DNA from: Streptomyces viridochromogenes DSM 40736
GTDB lineage: Bacteria > Actinomycetota > Actinomycetes > Streptomycetales > Streptomycetaceae
Direction: 5' to 3'
DNA length: 64,000 nt
Assembly (NCBI RefSeq): GCF_000158955.1
Contig: NZ_GG657757.1
Location: 1,271,331-1,335,330, forward strand
Shown: positions 33,489 through 42,958 of the stretch, piece by piece
Position numbering within the stretch: the stretch's first letter is position 1
Layout: each line of letters opens with the position of its first letter
Position numbers and translations under genes: made by a program
Notes under the pieces: model-generated
What the model was told of the DNA's origin: nothing
The model's input: only the letters and a program-made list of their open reading frames with translations
The model's database searches: none

Positions 33489-34829
33489 ATGACCGAAGTG
33501 CTGCTGCTCCTGGCGGCGATCCTGCTCTCACTCGCCTGCGGTGCCTTCGTGGCGGCCGAGTTCTCGCTCACCACGGTCGAGCGCGCAGAGCTGGAGCAGG
33601 CGGTGCAGCGCGGCGAGCGAGGCGCGCAGGGCGCGCTCAAGGCCGTACGGAACCTGACGTTCCAGCTCTCCGGGGCGCAGCTCGGCATCACGGTCACGAA
33701 CCTGGTCGTCGGCATGCTCGCCGAACCGTCGATCGCCGCGCTGATCGCCGGGCCGCTGGAGGACGCCGGCGTCTCCCGCTCCGCCTCGCACAGTCTCGCG
33801 CTGGTGCTCGGCACCGCCCTGTCGACGGTGTTCCTGATGGTCGTCGGCGAACTGGTGCCCAAGAACTGGGCGATCTCCTCGCCGCTGGCCGTCGCCAAGA
33901 CCGTGGGCAACGCCCAGCGCTGGTTCAGCGCCGCGTTCCGGCCCTTCATCACCCACCTGAACAACACGGCGAACCGGGTCGTGCGCCGGATCGGGGTGGA
34001 ACCGGCCGAGGAGCTGGCCTCGGCGCGCGGTCCGCAGGAGCTGGCGGCGCTCGCCCGGCACTCCGCCAAGGAGGGCGACCTGGAGGCCGACACCGCCGAG
34101 CTGTTCGTGCGGACCCTGAACCTCGCCGACCTGACGGCGGAGAACGTCATGACGCCCCGGGTCCAGGTCGTCGCCCTGGAGGTGCAGGCGACCCTGGAGG
34201 ACGTGGCGAACGCGACCCGGGCCACCGGCCTGTCCCGGTTCCCGGTCTACCGCGGCACCCTCGACTCGGTGGTCGGAACCGCGCACGTCAAGGACGTCCT
34301 GGCGGTACCCGCGGAGCGCCGGACCAGGATCTTCGTCTCCGAGCTGATGCGCGAACCCCTGCTGGTCCCCGAGACGCTCACGGTCGACCGGCTCCTGGAC
34401 CGGCTCTCCGGCAAGCGCACCATGGCCGTGGTGATCGACGAGTACGGCGGCACCGCCGGTGTCGCCACCCTGGAGGACATCGTCGAGGAGGTCGTCGGCG
34501 AGGTGCGCGACGAGCACGACCCGCACGAGCTGCCGGACCTCGCACCCGCCGGCACGGACGAGTCCGGCCATGCCCTGTACTCGGCCGACGGCTCCGCGCG
34601 CGTGGACCACCTGGAGCGCATCGGGCTGCGCGCGCCGGAGGGGCCGTACGAGACGCTCGCCGGGCTGGTGGCGACGGTGCTCGGCCGGATACCGGCCGTC
34701 GGCGACACCCTCGAGGTCGCGGGCTGGCGGATGGAGGTCCTGGACGCGACCGGGCGCCGGGCGGCCCGCGTCCTGCTGCGCGCGCCCCTCGACGACGAGA
34801 AGCCCGACGAGAAGGGGGTGAAGCTGTGA
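33489..34829 (+). CDS. CNNM/CBS membrane protein, HlyC/CorC family (first of pair)
   Basis: 446 residues. The CNNM membrane domain (about 1-180) begins with LLLAAILLSLACGAFVAAEFSLTTV and includes GAQLGITVTNLVVG and FLMVVGELVPKNWAI. Tandem CBS domains follow (TAENVMTPRVQVVAL ... SRFPVYRGTLDSVVG; DEYGGTAGVATLEDIVEEVVGEVRDEHD). A CorC_HlyC domain ends the protein (about 365-440). Such proteins act in divalent-cation transport or resistance, mainly of Mg2+ or Co2+; the direction is disputed. The stop overlaps the start of a second paralogue by 4 bases, so the two may form a heterodimer. Confidence 0.9.
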   Translation: MTEVLLLLAAILLSLACGAFVAAEFSLTTVERAELEQAVQRGERGAQGALKAVRNLTFQLSGAQLGITVTNLVVGMLAEPSIAALIAGPLEDAGVSRSASHSLALVLGTALSTVFLMVVGELVPKNWAISSPLAVAKTVGNAQRWFSAAFRPFITHLNNTANRVVRRIGVEPAEELASARGPQELAALARHSAKEGDLEADTAELFVRTLNLADLTAENVMTPRVQVVALEVQATLEDVANATRATGLSRFPVYRGTLDSVVGTAHVKDVLAVPAERRTRIFVSELMREPLLVPETLTVDRLLDRLSGKRTMAVVIDEYGGTAGVATLEDIVEEVVGEVRDEHDPHELPDLAPAGTDESGHALYSADGSARVDHLERIGLRAPEGPYETLAGLVATVLGRIPAVGDTLEVAGWRMEVLDATGRRAARVLLRAPLDDEKPDEKGVKL

Positions 34830-35839
34830 CCGCCGTCCAGCTGCTGATCGGTCTGGCGACGCTCGTCGTGAACGCCTTCTTCGTCGGCGCGGAGTTCGCG
34901 CTGATCTCCGTGCGCCGCAGCCAGATCGAGCCCTACGCCGACCAGGGCGACCGGCGCGCCAAGAGTGTGCTGTGGGGGCTGGAGCACGTGTCCGCGCTGA
35001 TGGCGGCGGCACAGCTCGGCATCACGCTGTGCACGCTGGTGCTGGGTGTGGTCGCCGAGCCGGCGATCGCGCATCTGCTGGAGCCGGTGTTCCACGCGGT
35101 GGGTGTGCCCGAGGGCGCGGGGCACGCGGTGTCCTTCGTGATCGCGCTGGCCCTGGCGACGTATCTGCACATGCTGCTCGGCGAGATGGTGCCGAAGAAC
35201 ATCGCGCTCGCGGAGCCGGTGCGCAGCGCGCTGGCGCTCGGCCCGCCCCTGGTGGCGCTGTCCCGGGCGCTGCGCCCGGTGATCTTCACGGTGAACACCT
35301 TCGCCAACACACTGCTGAAGCTGCTGCGGGTGGAGGCCCGCGAGGAGGTCGCCGCCTCCTACTCGGACGCGGAGATAGCGCAGATCGTGAAGGACTCCAG
35401 CGAGGCCGGTCTCATCGACGACCGCGCCCAGGAGCGGCTGCACGACGCGCTGGAACTGGGCCGCCGCCCCGTGCGCGACGTGGTGCTGCCGCTGGAACGC
35501 GTGGTGTACGCGCGTGTGGGAGTCACTCCGGACGAGCTGGAGCGGCTGTCTGCGGAATCCGGGTTCTCCCGCTTCCCGGTGGTGGACGAGGGCCGGCGGA
35601 TCGTCGGCTACCTGCACGTGAAGGACGCCCTGGACGCCGCTGGGCGGAATACGCCGTTCCGGTTGCGCGACATGCGGCCCATCGCCCGGGTGCGGGAACA
35701 CACGCCGCTCGACGACGTCCTCACGGCGATGCGGGGCAGCCGTACGCACCTCGCGGCCGTGCTCGGCGCGGACGGGCGGCTGGCCGGTCTGGTGACCATG
35801 GAGGACGTGCTGCGGGAGCTGTTCGGCCAGAGGGCGTGA
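34826..35839 (+). CDS. CNNM/CBS membrane protein, HlyC/CorC family (second of pair)
   Basis: 337 residues; GTG at 34826 overlaps the previous stop (GTGA), so translation is coupled. The CNNM domain (LATLVVNAFFVGAEFALISVRR, YLHMLLGEMVPKNIALAE) is followed by two CBS domains (VRDVVLPLERVVYARVG ... SRFPVVDEGRRIVGYLHVKDAL; AAVLGADGRLAGLVTMEDVLRELFG). Unlike its partner it ends right after the second CBS and lacks a CorC_HlyC domain. The asymmetric pair is a recurring arrangement in actinobacteria. Confidence 0.88.
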   Translation: MTAVQLLIGLATLVVNAFFVGAEFALISVRRSQIEPYADQGDRRAKSVLWGLEHVSALMAAAQLGITLCTLVLGVVAEPAIAHLLEPVFHAVGVPEGAGHAVSFVIALALATYLHMLLGEMVPKNIALAEPVRSALALGPPLVALSRALRPVIFTVNTFANTLLKLLRVEAREEVAASYSDAEIAQIVKDSSEAGLIDDRAQERLHDALELGRRPVRDVVLPLERVVYARVGVTPDELERLSAESGFSRFPVVDEGRRIVGYLHVKDALDAAGRNTPFRLRDMRPIARVREHTPLDDVLTAMRGSRTHLAAVLGADGRLAGLVTMEDVLRELFGQRA

Positions 35840-35902
35840 GAACCGGGTCCGGCGGGACCGACCGACCGCTGGGTATGTGCACGGGATACTATTTCCGTCG
35901 CC

Positions 35903-36676
35903 ATGCAGACGAATCCCACCTACAGCAGCCTGGTCGCGGTCGGCGACTCCTTCACCGAGGGCATGTCGGACCTGCTGCCCGACGGCACCTACCGGGGCTG
36001 GGCCGACCTGCTCGCCGCCCGGATGGCGGCCCGTACGCCCGGCTTCCGGTACGCCAACCTCGCGGTGCGCGGCAAGCTGATCCAGCAGATCGTCGACGAG
36101 CAGGTGGACGTGGCCGCGGCCATGCGGGCCGATGTCGTCACCCTGGTCGGCGGGCTCAACGACACGCTGCGCCCCAAGTGCGACATGGGCAGGGTGCGCG
36201 CGCTCCTGGAAGAGGCCGTGGAGAAGCTGACCCCTTCGTGCGAGCAGCTCGTGCTGATGCGCAGCCCCGGCCGGCAGGGGCCGGTCCTGGAGCGGTTCCG
36301 GCCGCGCATGGAGGAGCTGTTCGCCTGCGTCGACGAGCTGGCCGCGCGGCACGGCGCGCTCGTCGTCGACCTCTACGGCGCCCCCTCGCTCAGCGACCCG
36401 CGGCTGTGGGACGTGGACCGGCTGCACCTGACGGCGGAGGGCCACCGACGGGTCGCGGAGGCGGTGTGGCAGGCGCTCGGCCACGAGCCCGAGGACGCCG
36501 AGTGGCACACACCGATGCCGGCGACGCTGCCGCCCGGCTGGGTCGAACGGCGCGTGGCGGACGCGCGGTTCGCCCGGCAGCACCTGCTGCCCTGGATAGG
36601 ACGCCGTCTGACGGGCCGCTCCTCGGGCGACGGACTGCCGCCGAAGCGGCCCGAGCTGCTGCCGTACGAGCTGTAG
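35903..36676 (+). CDS. SGNH/GDSL-family hydrolase
   Basis: 257 residues, starting MQTNPTYSSLVAVGDSFTEGMSDLL. The nucleophile is S16 in GDSFTEG; the oxyanion residues are in ANLAVRG and VGGLNDT (N86), and the Asp-His pair is in WDVDRLHLTAEGH. There is no signal peptide, so it is probably cytoplasmic. Likely an esterase or lipase; its substrate is unknown. It lies 63 bases after the CNNM pair and 85 bases before purB. Confidence 0.9.
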   Translation: MQTNPTYSSLVAVGDSFTEGMSDLLPDGTYRGWADLLAARMAARTPGFRYANLAVRGKLIQQIVDEQVDVAAAMRADVVTLVGGLNDTLRPKCDMGRVRALLEEAVEKLTPSCEQLVLMRSPGRQGPVLERFRPRMEELFACVDELAARHGALVVDLYGAPSLSDPRLWDVDRLHLTAEGHRRVAEAVWQALGHEPEDAEWHTPMPATLPPGWVERRVADARFARQHLLPWIGRRLTGRSSGDGLPPKRPELLPYEL

Positions 36677-36761
36677 GGCCCGGTGCACGAGCACCTCTCG
36701 TAGGTTCCGACGAAAAGGCCGGTGCGCTGGCCTGCACGAATCGCCAGTAGAATCCGTCCAC

Positions 36762-38204
36762 GTGACTTCTGCGCCCGCCAAGCCCCGCATCCCGAACGTC
36801 CTCGCCGGACGCTACGCCTCCGCCGAGCTCGCCACGCTCTGGTCGCCCGAGCAGAAGGTGAAGCTGGAGCGGCAGCTCTGGCTCGCCGTGCTGCGGGCCC
36901 AGAAGGACCTCGGGATCGAGGTGCCGGACGCGGCGCTCGCCGATTACGAGCGCGTCCTCGACACCGTCGACCTGGCCTCCATCGCCGAGCGTGAGAAGGT
37001 CACGCGGCACGACGTGAAGGCGCGGATCGAGGAGTTCAACGACCTCGCCGGGCACGAGCACGTGCACAAGGGCATGACCTCCCGCGACCTCACCGAGAAC
37101 GTCGAGCAGCTCCAGATCCGGCTCTCGCTGGAGCTGGTGCGCGACCGCACGGTGGCCGTGCTGGCGCGGCTGGGCAAGCTCGCCGGCGAGTACGGCGAGC
37201 TGGTCATGGCCGGCCGTTCGCACAACGTGGCCGCGCAGGCCACCACCCTCGGCAAGCGTTTCGCCACCGGCGCCGACGAGCTGCTCGTCGCGTACGGCCG
37301 TATCGAGGAGCTGCTGGGCCGCTACCCGCTGCGCGGCATCAAGGGCCCCGTCGGCACCGCGCAGGACATGCTGGACCTGCTGGGCGGGGACGCCGCGAAG
37401 CTCGCGGAGCTGGAGCAGCGGATCGCCGGGCATCTGGGCTTCTCGCAGGCGTTCACCTCGGTCGGCCAGGTCTACCCGCGCTCGCTGGACTACGAGGTCG
37501 TGACGACGCTGGTGCAGCTGGCGGCGGCGCCGTCGTCGCTGGCGAAGACGATCCGGCTGATGGCCGGGCACGAGCTGGTCACCGAGGGCTTCAAGCCGGG
37601 CCAGGTCGGCTCCTCCGCGATGCCGCACAAGATGAACACCCGCTCCTGCGAGCGGGTCAACGGCCTGATGGTGATCCTGCGCGGCTACGCCTCGATGACC
37701 GGTGAGCTGGCGGGCGACCAGTGGAACGAGGGCGACGTGTCCTGCTCGGTGGTGCGCCGGGTCGCGCTGCCGGACGCGTTCTTCGCGCTGGACGGTCTGC
37801 TGGAGACGTTCCTGACGGTCCTCGACGAGTTCGGCGCTTTCCCGGCGGTCGTGGCGCGTGAGCTGGACCGGTACCTGCCGTTCCTCGCCACCACCAAGGT
37901 GCTGATGGGCGCGGTGCGCGCGGGCGTGGGCCGGGAGCTGGCGCACGAGGCGATCAAGGAGAACGCCGTCGCCTCCGCGCTCGCGATGCGCGAGCAGGGC
38001 GCCGAGCGCAACGAGCTGCTCGACAAGCTGGCCGCCGACGCGCGCATCCCGCTCGACCGGGCCGGGCTGGACGCCCTGATGGCCGACAAGCTGTCCTTCA
38101 CGGGTGCCGCGGGCGACCAGGTCGCCACCGTCGTCGCCCGGGTCGAGGAGATCGTGAAGCAGCACCCCCGGGCCGCGGGCTACACGCCCGGCGCGATCCT
38201 CTGA
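36762..38204 (+). CDS. purB: Adenylosuccinate lyase PurB
   Basis: 480 residues from the GTG at 36762. The fumarase/aspartase-superfamily signature GSSAMPHKMN lies near residues 283-292. The earlier HDVKARIEEF, KGMTSRDLTENVEQ and AGRSHNVAAQATTLGKRF blocks are purB-specific. It cleaves adenylosuccinate and SAICAR in purine synthesis. The length and start are normal. The stop is 13 bases before mug. Confidence 0.96.
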   Translation: MTSAPAKPRIPNVLAGRYASAELATLWSPEQKVKLERQLWLAVLRAQKDLGIEVPDAALADYERVLDTVDLASIAEREKVTRHDVKARIEEFNDLAGHEHVHKGMTSRDLTENVEQLQIRLSLELVRDRTVAVLARLGKLAGEYGELVMAGRSHNVAAQATTLGKRFATGADELLVAYGRIEELLGRYPLRGIKGPVGTAQDMLDLLGGDAAKLAELEQRIAGHLGFSQAFTSVGQVYPRSLDYEVVTTLVQLAAAPSSLAKTIRLMAGHELVTEGFKPGQVGSSAMPHKMNTRSCERVNGLMVILRGYASMTGELAGDQWNEGDVSCSVVRRVALPDAFFALDGLLETFLTVLDEFGAFPAVVARELDRYLPFLATTKVLMGAVRAGVGRELAHEAIKENAVASALAMREQGAERNELLDKLAADARIPLDRAGLDALMADKLSFTGAAGDQVATVVARVEEIVKQHPRAAGYTPGAIL

Positions 38205-38217
38205 CGCGCCGCTCACG

Positions 38218-38763
38218 ATGGCGCGCTTCACGCCCGAGGAACTGGAGGCCGCCCGTGACCGCGTCGTGCCCGACGTGGTCGCGGACGGTCTGCGGGTGCT
38301 GTTCTGCGGGATAAATCCCGGTCTGATGACCGCCGCGACGGGCCATCACTTCGCCCGCCCCGGCAACCGCTTCTGGCCGGTGCTGCACCGGTCCGGGTTC
38401 ACGCCCAGGCTGCTGAAACCGGCGGAGCAGCAGGAGCTGCTGTCGTACGGGCTCGGCATCACCAACGTCGTGGCCCGGCCGACCGCGCGGGCCGACGAGC
38501 TGAGTCCCGAGGAGTACCGGGAGGGCGGGCGGCTGCTCGCGCTGAAGGTGGAACGGCTGCGGCCGCGGCTGCTCGCCGTGGTGGGGGTGACCGCCTACCG
38601 CGCCGCGTTCGACGACCGCAAGGCCCGGGTGGGACCGCAGTCGCGGACCATCGGGGACACGCGGGTGTGGGTGCTGCCCAACCCGAGCGGGCTGAACGCG
38701 CACTGGACGGCCGAGACCATGGCCGAGGAGTTCCGGCGCCTGCGGGAGGCCGCGGAGTCCTGA
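38218..38763 (+). CDS. mug: G/U mismatch-specific DNA glycosylase Mug
   Basis: 181 residues. The Mug active-site motif is CGINPGLMTAATGHHFARPGNRFW (N33 corresponds to the conserved Asn), and the DNA-intercalating/second motif NPSGLNAHW lies near the C-terminus. It removes uracil or ethenocytosine from mismatches. It follows purB by 13 bases and probably shares its transcript, though the two functions are unrelated. Confidence 0.94.
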   Translation: MARFTPEELEAARDRVVPDVVADGLRVLFCGINPGLMTAATGHHFARPGNRFWPVLHRSGFTPRLLKPAEQQELLSYGLGITNVVARPTARADELSPEEYREGGRLLALKVERLRPRLLAVVGVTAYRAAFDDRKARVGPQSRTIGDTRVWVLPNPSGLNAHWTAETMAEEFRRLREAAES

Positions 38764-38767
38764 CCGG

Positions 38768-39199
38768 TCACGGCGGGTCCGTCTCCGTGACCACGGCGAG
38801 CAGCCGCACGTCCTGGGAGGGGTCCCGGTCCGCGACCGCCACGGCGACCCAGCGGCCGGTGCCCTCCACCTCCCACACGTGCGCCACGCCGGCCCATGCG
38901 CTCAGCTCGGCCCACGGCCGGGGAATTGCTTCCCGCTCGGTGCGCAGGAGGACGGTCTGCAGGTTGTAGGGATCGGTGTCGCCCCAGCGCGAGGCGAGCA
39001 GTTCGTAGACGGCGTCCCGGTCCTTCTCGAACTGGTCGACCGTCACCGCCCGGGTCGCGGGGTCGCCGTCGGCCGCGCTCTCTAACACCGCGACGTGGTA
39101 GCCGGGGCCCGAGGTGCCGACGTCCGACGGGCCGTGTTCCGCCGGAAAGGGGCGGAAGCACAGCTCGTCGACGAAGGCGATGTGCTGCGCGATGTTCAT
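38768..39199 (-). CDS. Hypothetical soluble protein
   Basis: 143 residues from the ATG at 39199 (an upstream frame adds 15 residues of unlikely sequence). It has an acidic, mixed alpha/beta composition (YHVAVLESAADG, DAVYELLASRWGDTDPYNLQTVLLRTE, WVAVAVADRDPSQDVRLLAVVTE), with no signal peptide, membrane helix or motif that I recognise. It is convergent with mug, 4 bases away. Confidence 0.7.
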   Translation of the reverse strand: MNIAQHIAFVDELCFRPFPAEHGPSDVGTSGPGYHVAVLESAADGDPATRAVTVDQFEKDRDAVYELLASRWGDTDPYNLQTVLLRTEREAIPRPWAELSAWAGVAHVWEVEGTGRWVAVAVADRDPSQDVRLLAVVTETDPP

Positions 39200-39256
39200 G
39201 AGGTCCAGTAAACCCGCCGCCACTGACACTTGGCGGGGCATCACACCTGTTGCCGG

Positions 39257-39991
39257 TCAGGCGTCCCGCCGGCGCAGGCTCCACGCTCCCGCCAGCAGGG
39301 CGGCCGCCGTCCAGAGCGCGGTCACCGCGAGCCCCGACCACGGCCCGAGGGACGATCCCGCGTACGTCCCTCGGATGACCAACTGGCCCGCCTTGTCGGG
39401 CAGGAAGTCGGCGACCGTGCCCGTCGCGTCGCCGATCACGAACGACACGACGAGGATGAACGGGATCAGCAGGGACAGGGTGGCCGTGCCGCTGCGCAGC
39501 AGGGCGGCGAGCCCGGCGGCGAACAGGGCCATCAGCATGAGGTAGACACCGCAGCCCACGACACCGCGCACCTGTTCGCCGGTGGTGAGCCCGTCCGCCG
39601 CCGGACCGAGCCCCGCCCGTGCGACGAGCAGGGCGGCGAGGGCGGTCACCCATCCCACGAGGAGGGTCGGCACGGCGATGACGGCCGACTTGGCCGCGAA
39701 CCAGCTGCCGCGTTGCGGCACCGCGGCCAGCGAGAGCCGGAGCGCGCCCGGCCGGAACTCCGAGGACACGGCCATGGCCCCGAAGGAGACGGCGGCGATC
39801 TGGCCGGGGACGACACCGGACAGGGCCATGAACAGCGGGTCGAAGCCGGGGTCCGAGGTGTTCGAGGCACCGGCGATCGCGGAGAACGCCGTGGTCGCGG
39901 CGAACAGGGCCAGCAGCGTTCCCGGGAGGGAGCGCAGTGTGCGGATCTTCAGCCACTCGGAGCGGAGGACGGGGGTGAGTTCCATGGTCAT
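39257..39991 (-). CDS. ABC-2 family transporter permease
   Basis: 244 residues from the ATG at 39991 with GGAGG upstream. There are about six transmembrane helices (LPGTLLALFAATTAFSAIA, IPGQ-adjacent GQIAAVSFGAMAVSSEF, VPTLLVGWVTALAALLVA, VGCGVYLMLMALFAAGLAALL, LSLLIPFILVVSFVIG, LAVTALWTAAALLAGAWSL). It carries the ELTPVLRSEWLKIRTLRS start typical of ABC-2 permeases in actinobacteria. Its ATG overlaps the stop of the ATPase gene. With the damaged sensor kinase and response regulator nearby, it may be a stress-induced transporter. Confidence 0.9.
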   Translation of the reverse strand: MTMELTPVLRSEWLKIRTLRSLPGTLLALFAATTAFSAIAGASNTSDPGFDPLFMALSGVVPGQIAAVSFGAMAVSSEFRPGALRLSLAAVPQRGSWFAAKSAVIAVPTLLVGWVTALAALLVARAGLGPAADGLTTGEQVRGVVGCGVYLMLMALFAAGLAALLRSGTATLSLLIPFILVVSFVIGDATGTVADFLPDKAGQLVIRGTYAGSSLGPWSGLAVTALWTAAALLAGAWSLRRRDA

Positions 39992-40908
39992 GCCTCCTGC
40001 GGCTGCGCGGTGAACTCGGCCTCGGCCGAGGTGAGGTCGAAATAGGCCTGTTCCAAGGTGCCCTCCTCGGCCGCGAGTTCCAGGACCGGCACACCCGCGG
40101 CGGAGGTGACGCGACCGATGTCGTCCACGCGTGCGTGGTCCACGCTCCAGTGCCCGTCCACGTGTTCCACGGCTTCGTGGCCGTGCTCGGCGAGAGCACT
40201 CTTGAGCGCCACGGGGTCGGTCGTACGGATCCGCACCCGGGGTCGCACGCGTGCGTGGATGAACTCGCGCATCGGGGTGTCGGCCAGGAGCCGGCCCCGG
40301 CCGAGGACGACGAGGTGGTCCGCGAAGGACGCCGTCTCGTTCATCAGATGGCTGGAGACCAGGACCGTGCGCCCCTCCCCCGCGAGCCGGCGCAGCAGCT
40401 GCCGGATCCACACGATGCCTTCCGGGTCGAGGCCGTTGGACGGCTCGTCCAGCATGACCACCTCGGGATCGCCCAGCAGGGCGGCCGCGATGCCGAGTCG
40501 CTGGCGCATGCCCAGGGAGTACGTCCGCACCCGGCGCCGGGCCACCGAGGCCAGGCCCGTCTCCTCCAGCACCTCGTCCACGCGGTGGTCCGGGATGCGG
40601 TTGCTCACCGCCAGCACACGGAGATGGTCGCGGGCGGTACGGGAGCCGTGTGCGGCCTGCGCGTCGAGCAGGGCGCCGACGTGGCGCAGGGGTTCGCGCA
40701 GGGCCCGGTAGGCGCGGCCGCCGATGGTGGCGCAACCGGCGGTCGGCCGGTCGAGGCCGAGCACCAGCCGCATGGTGGTGGACTTTCCGGCTCCGTTGGG
40801 GCCGAGGAAGCCGGTGACACGGCCGGGCAGGACACGGAAGGTGAGGTCGTCCACGGCTCGTGCGGTGCCGAACTCCTTGGTGAGATCCTGGACTTCGATG
40901 CTGGTCAT
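39988..40908 (-). CDS. ABC transporter ATP-binding protein
   Basis: 306 residues from the ATG at 40908. Walker A GPNGAGKST, signature YSLGMRQRLGIAAALLG, Walker B VVMLDEPSNGLDPEG and H-loop LVSSHLM are all present. It belongs to the ABC-2 exporter group (antibiotic or peptide export). The stop overlaps the permease start (ATGA), so both form one operon. It is divergent from the two-component genes. Confidence 0.93.
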   Translation of the reverse strand: MTSIEVQDLTKEFGTARAVDDLTFRVLPGRVTGFLGPNGAGKSTTMRLVLGLDRPTAGCATIGGRAYRALREPLRHVGALLDAQAAHGSRTARDHLRVLAVSNRIPDHRVDEVLEETGLASVARRRVRTYSLGMRQRLGIAAALLGDPEVVMLDEPSNGLDPEGIVWIRQLLRRLAGEGRTVLVSSHLMNETASFADHLVVLGRGRLLADTPMREFIHARVRPRVRIRTTDPVALKSALAEHGHEAVEHVDGHWSVDHARVDDIGRVTSAAGVPVLELAAEEGTLEQAYFDLTSAEAEFTAQPQEA

Positions 40909-40964
40909 GGCAGCAGCGTGGCGTTCCGCCGGGGGTGCCGTCCTCCCCCGGCCGTGGAGATCCT

Positions 40965-40982
40965 CTCCCCCGTGCGGGGGAG
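40965..40982. promoter_or_regulatory. G/C hairpin in the ABC/two-component divergent promoter
   Basis: CTCCCCCG/CGGGGGAG form an 8-bp inverted repeat with a 2-base loop (GTGC in the loop region), midway between the ATPase and kinase starts. It may be an operator for the response regulator, but could also be just a GC-rich leader. Confidence 0.3.
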
Positions 40983-41016
40983 GCTCGCTGTCAGTGGCGG
41001 CTGGCACGATGGCGCG

Positions 41017-42194
41017 ATGGTCCGCATGCTGCGCCCGCTCACGCGGGCGGTGACGTACAAACGGTGGCTGCACATGGTGGTGGCCATCGTGTGGCCGTCG
41101 TTGTGGATTTTCATCCAGGAAGCGTGGTGGACCCAGGTCACGGCCGCCGTGCTGCTGGGGCTCGCGGGTCTCGTGCCCATCACACGGGTCGTGGAGGGAT
41201 TCCAGGCCAGGCTGCTGCTGATCGACCACCGGCAGGAGGGTGACAGCCCGGAGATCGCGACCACCCCGTCGGCCACATGGGGGGACCGCGGGCGAACGGT
41301 GGTGTGGCTGGAGGCGCGGCTTGTCTTCGGCTGGGCCGTGGCCCACCTCTCCCTCCAGTTGCCCCTTTTCGCGATCGACTTGCTGACGACCGGGCTCGGT
41401 CTCGGGCCCTGGGCCGATGGATTCGTGACCGTCGAGGAGAACCACTGGTGGCACGCCGTGGTCGCACCCGTGCCGTTGATTCTGTGCCCCGTCGTCGTGG
41501 TGTGGTCCGGCCGCCTAATAAACCGTGCTGGCCGGGCGGCTCCTCGGGCCGTCGCCCGCCGAGCGGATGGCGGCGCTGGAGGAGCGCACCGAACAGTTGC
41601 TGGAACGCACGCGTATCGCCCGCGAGTTGCACGACTCCATCGGGCACGCGCTGACGGTCGCCGTGGTGCAGGCGGGCGCCGCACGGGCGGCCGGTGACCC
41701 GGGGTTCACGGACCGGGCGCTGGTCGCCATCGAGGAGACCGGCCGGGCCGCCCTGGAGGACCTGGAGCGGGTGCTGGGCGTTCTGCGCGAGTCGCGGAAG
41801 CCCGTGAGCAGCAGACCGACCCTGGCGGACGCGGACCGGCTGCTGGAGTCCGCGCGGGCCTCCGGAGCGAAGGTCGAGGCCGAGGTGACCGGACCCCGTG
41901 GACACCGTGCCGGGGTCCGGGTGTCCCGTGGAGGGCCTACCGGATCCTCCAGGAGGGCGCTGACCAATGTGCTGCGGGCATGCGGGGGCGGTTCCGGCTC
42001 ACGTACGCGTCCAGGTCACCGGCGACACCCTCGTCCTCGCGATACGCAACCCGCTGACCTCGCCGATACCCGGCCCCGGACGTGGCAGCGGCCTGCGCGG
42101 CATACGCGAGCGCACGGCCCTGCTCGGCGGACGCGCCCGGACCGGACCGGACGAGGGAGACTGGCAGGTTCATGTCGAGCTTCCACTGAGTTGA
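41017..42194 (+). pseudogene. Histidine kinase of the HisKA_3 (NarL-system) family, frameshifted
   Basis: Translation from the ATG at 41017 gives four or so membrane segments (WLHMVVAIVWPSLWIFI onward) and then leaves frame at 41519-41522, an AATAAACC run. Removing one A there restores ...SGRLITVLAGRLLGPS and reaches the H-box (RIARELHDSIGHALTVAVVQAGAARAA). A second cluster of single-base G/C insertions at 41891-41978 disrupts the start of the HATPase domain, which finally resumes in a third frame (VRVQVTGDTLVLAIRNPLTSPIPGPG, ELPLS). The gene has at least five indels. It should form a pair with the regulator 14 bases downstream. Confidence 0.8.
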
Positions 42195-42208
42195 TCTAGG
42201 CTGGCCGG

Positions 42209-42871
42209 ATGCCGGTCACCGTTCTCCTCGTCGACGACGAACCCCTGGTACGCGCGGGTCTGCGGGCCGTGCTGGAGGCACAGCCCGACATCGAGGTGGT
42301 CGGGGAGGCCGCGGACGGGGCGGCGGTGATCCCGCTCGTGCGTCGGCTGCGGCCGGACGTGGTCGCCATGGACGTACGAATGCCGCTGCTGGACGGTATC
42401 GAGGCCACCCGGGCGTTGCTGCGGACGGTCGACGATCCGCCGCGGATCCTCGTGGTGACGACGTTCGAGAACGACGAGTACGTGTACGAGGCGCTGCGGG
42501 CGGGGGCCGACGGGTTTCTGCTGAAGAGGGCCCGGCCGGCCGAGATCGTGCACGCGGTGCGGCTGATCGCCGAGGGCGATTCGCTGCTCTTCCCGGCCTC
42601 GGTACGGCAGCTCGCCGCCGAGTACGGGGACGAGGGCGGGAACCGGGCCGCGCGGGCGGCGATGGAACGGGCGCAGCTGACCGAGCGGGAGGCCGAGGTA
42701 CTGCGGCTGATGGCGCGGGGGCTGTCGAACGCGGAGATCGCCGGCCGGCTGGTCGTCGGTACGGAGACGGTCAAGTCGCATGTGAGCGCCGTGCTGGCGA
42801 AGCTGGGAGCGCGGGATCGTACCCAGGCGGTGATCGCGGCGTACGAGTCCGGGTTCGTGGCGCCGGGGTGA
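42209..42871 (+). CDS. NarL/LuxR-family response regulator
   Basis: 220 residues. The receiver domain has the acidic pocket VDDE and phosphorylation site D55 (AMDVRMPLLDG), then TTFENDEYVYEALRAGADGFLLK. The C-terminal LuxR helix-turn-helix is LTEREAEVLRLMARGLSNAEIAGRLVVGTETVKSHVSAVLAKLGARDR. Its cognate kinase is the frameshifted gene 14 bases upstream, and the likely target is the divergent ABC operon. Confidence 0.94.
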   Translation: MPVTVLLVDDEPLVRAGLRAVLEAQPDIEVVGEAADGAAVIPLVRRLRPDVVAMDVRMPLLDGIEATRALLRTVDDPPRILVVTTFENDEYVYEALRAGADGFLLKRARPAEIVHAVRLIAEGDSLLFPASVRQLAAEYGDEGGNRAARAAMERAQLTEREAEVLRLMARGLSNAEIAGRLVVGTETVKSHVSAVLAKLGARDRTQAVIAAYESGFVAPG

Positions 42872-42958
42872 GCGGCGGGCCGGGTGCCTGCCCCTCGCCG
42901 GGGCCCGGCGGGCCGAGTACGATCCGGCCAACACGCGCACGAGCTGGGAGGACGGACG

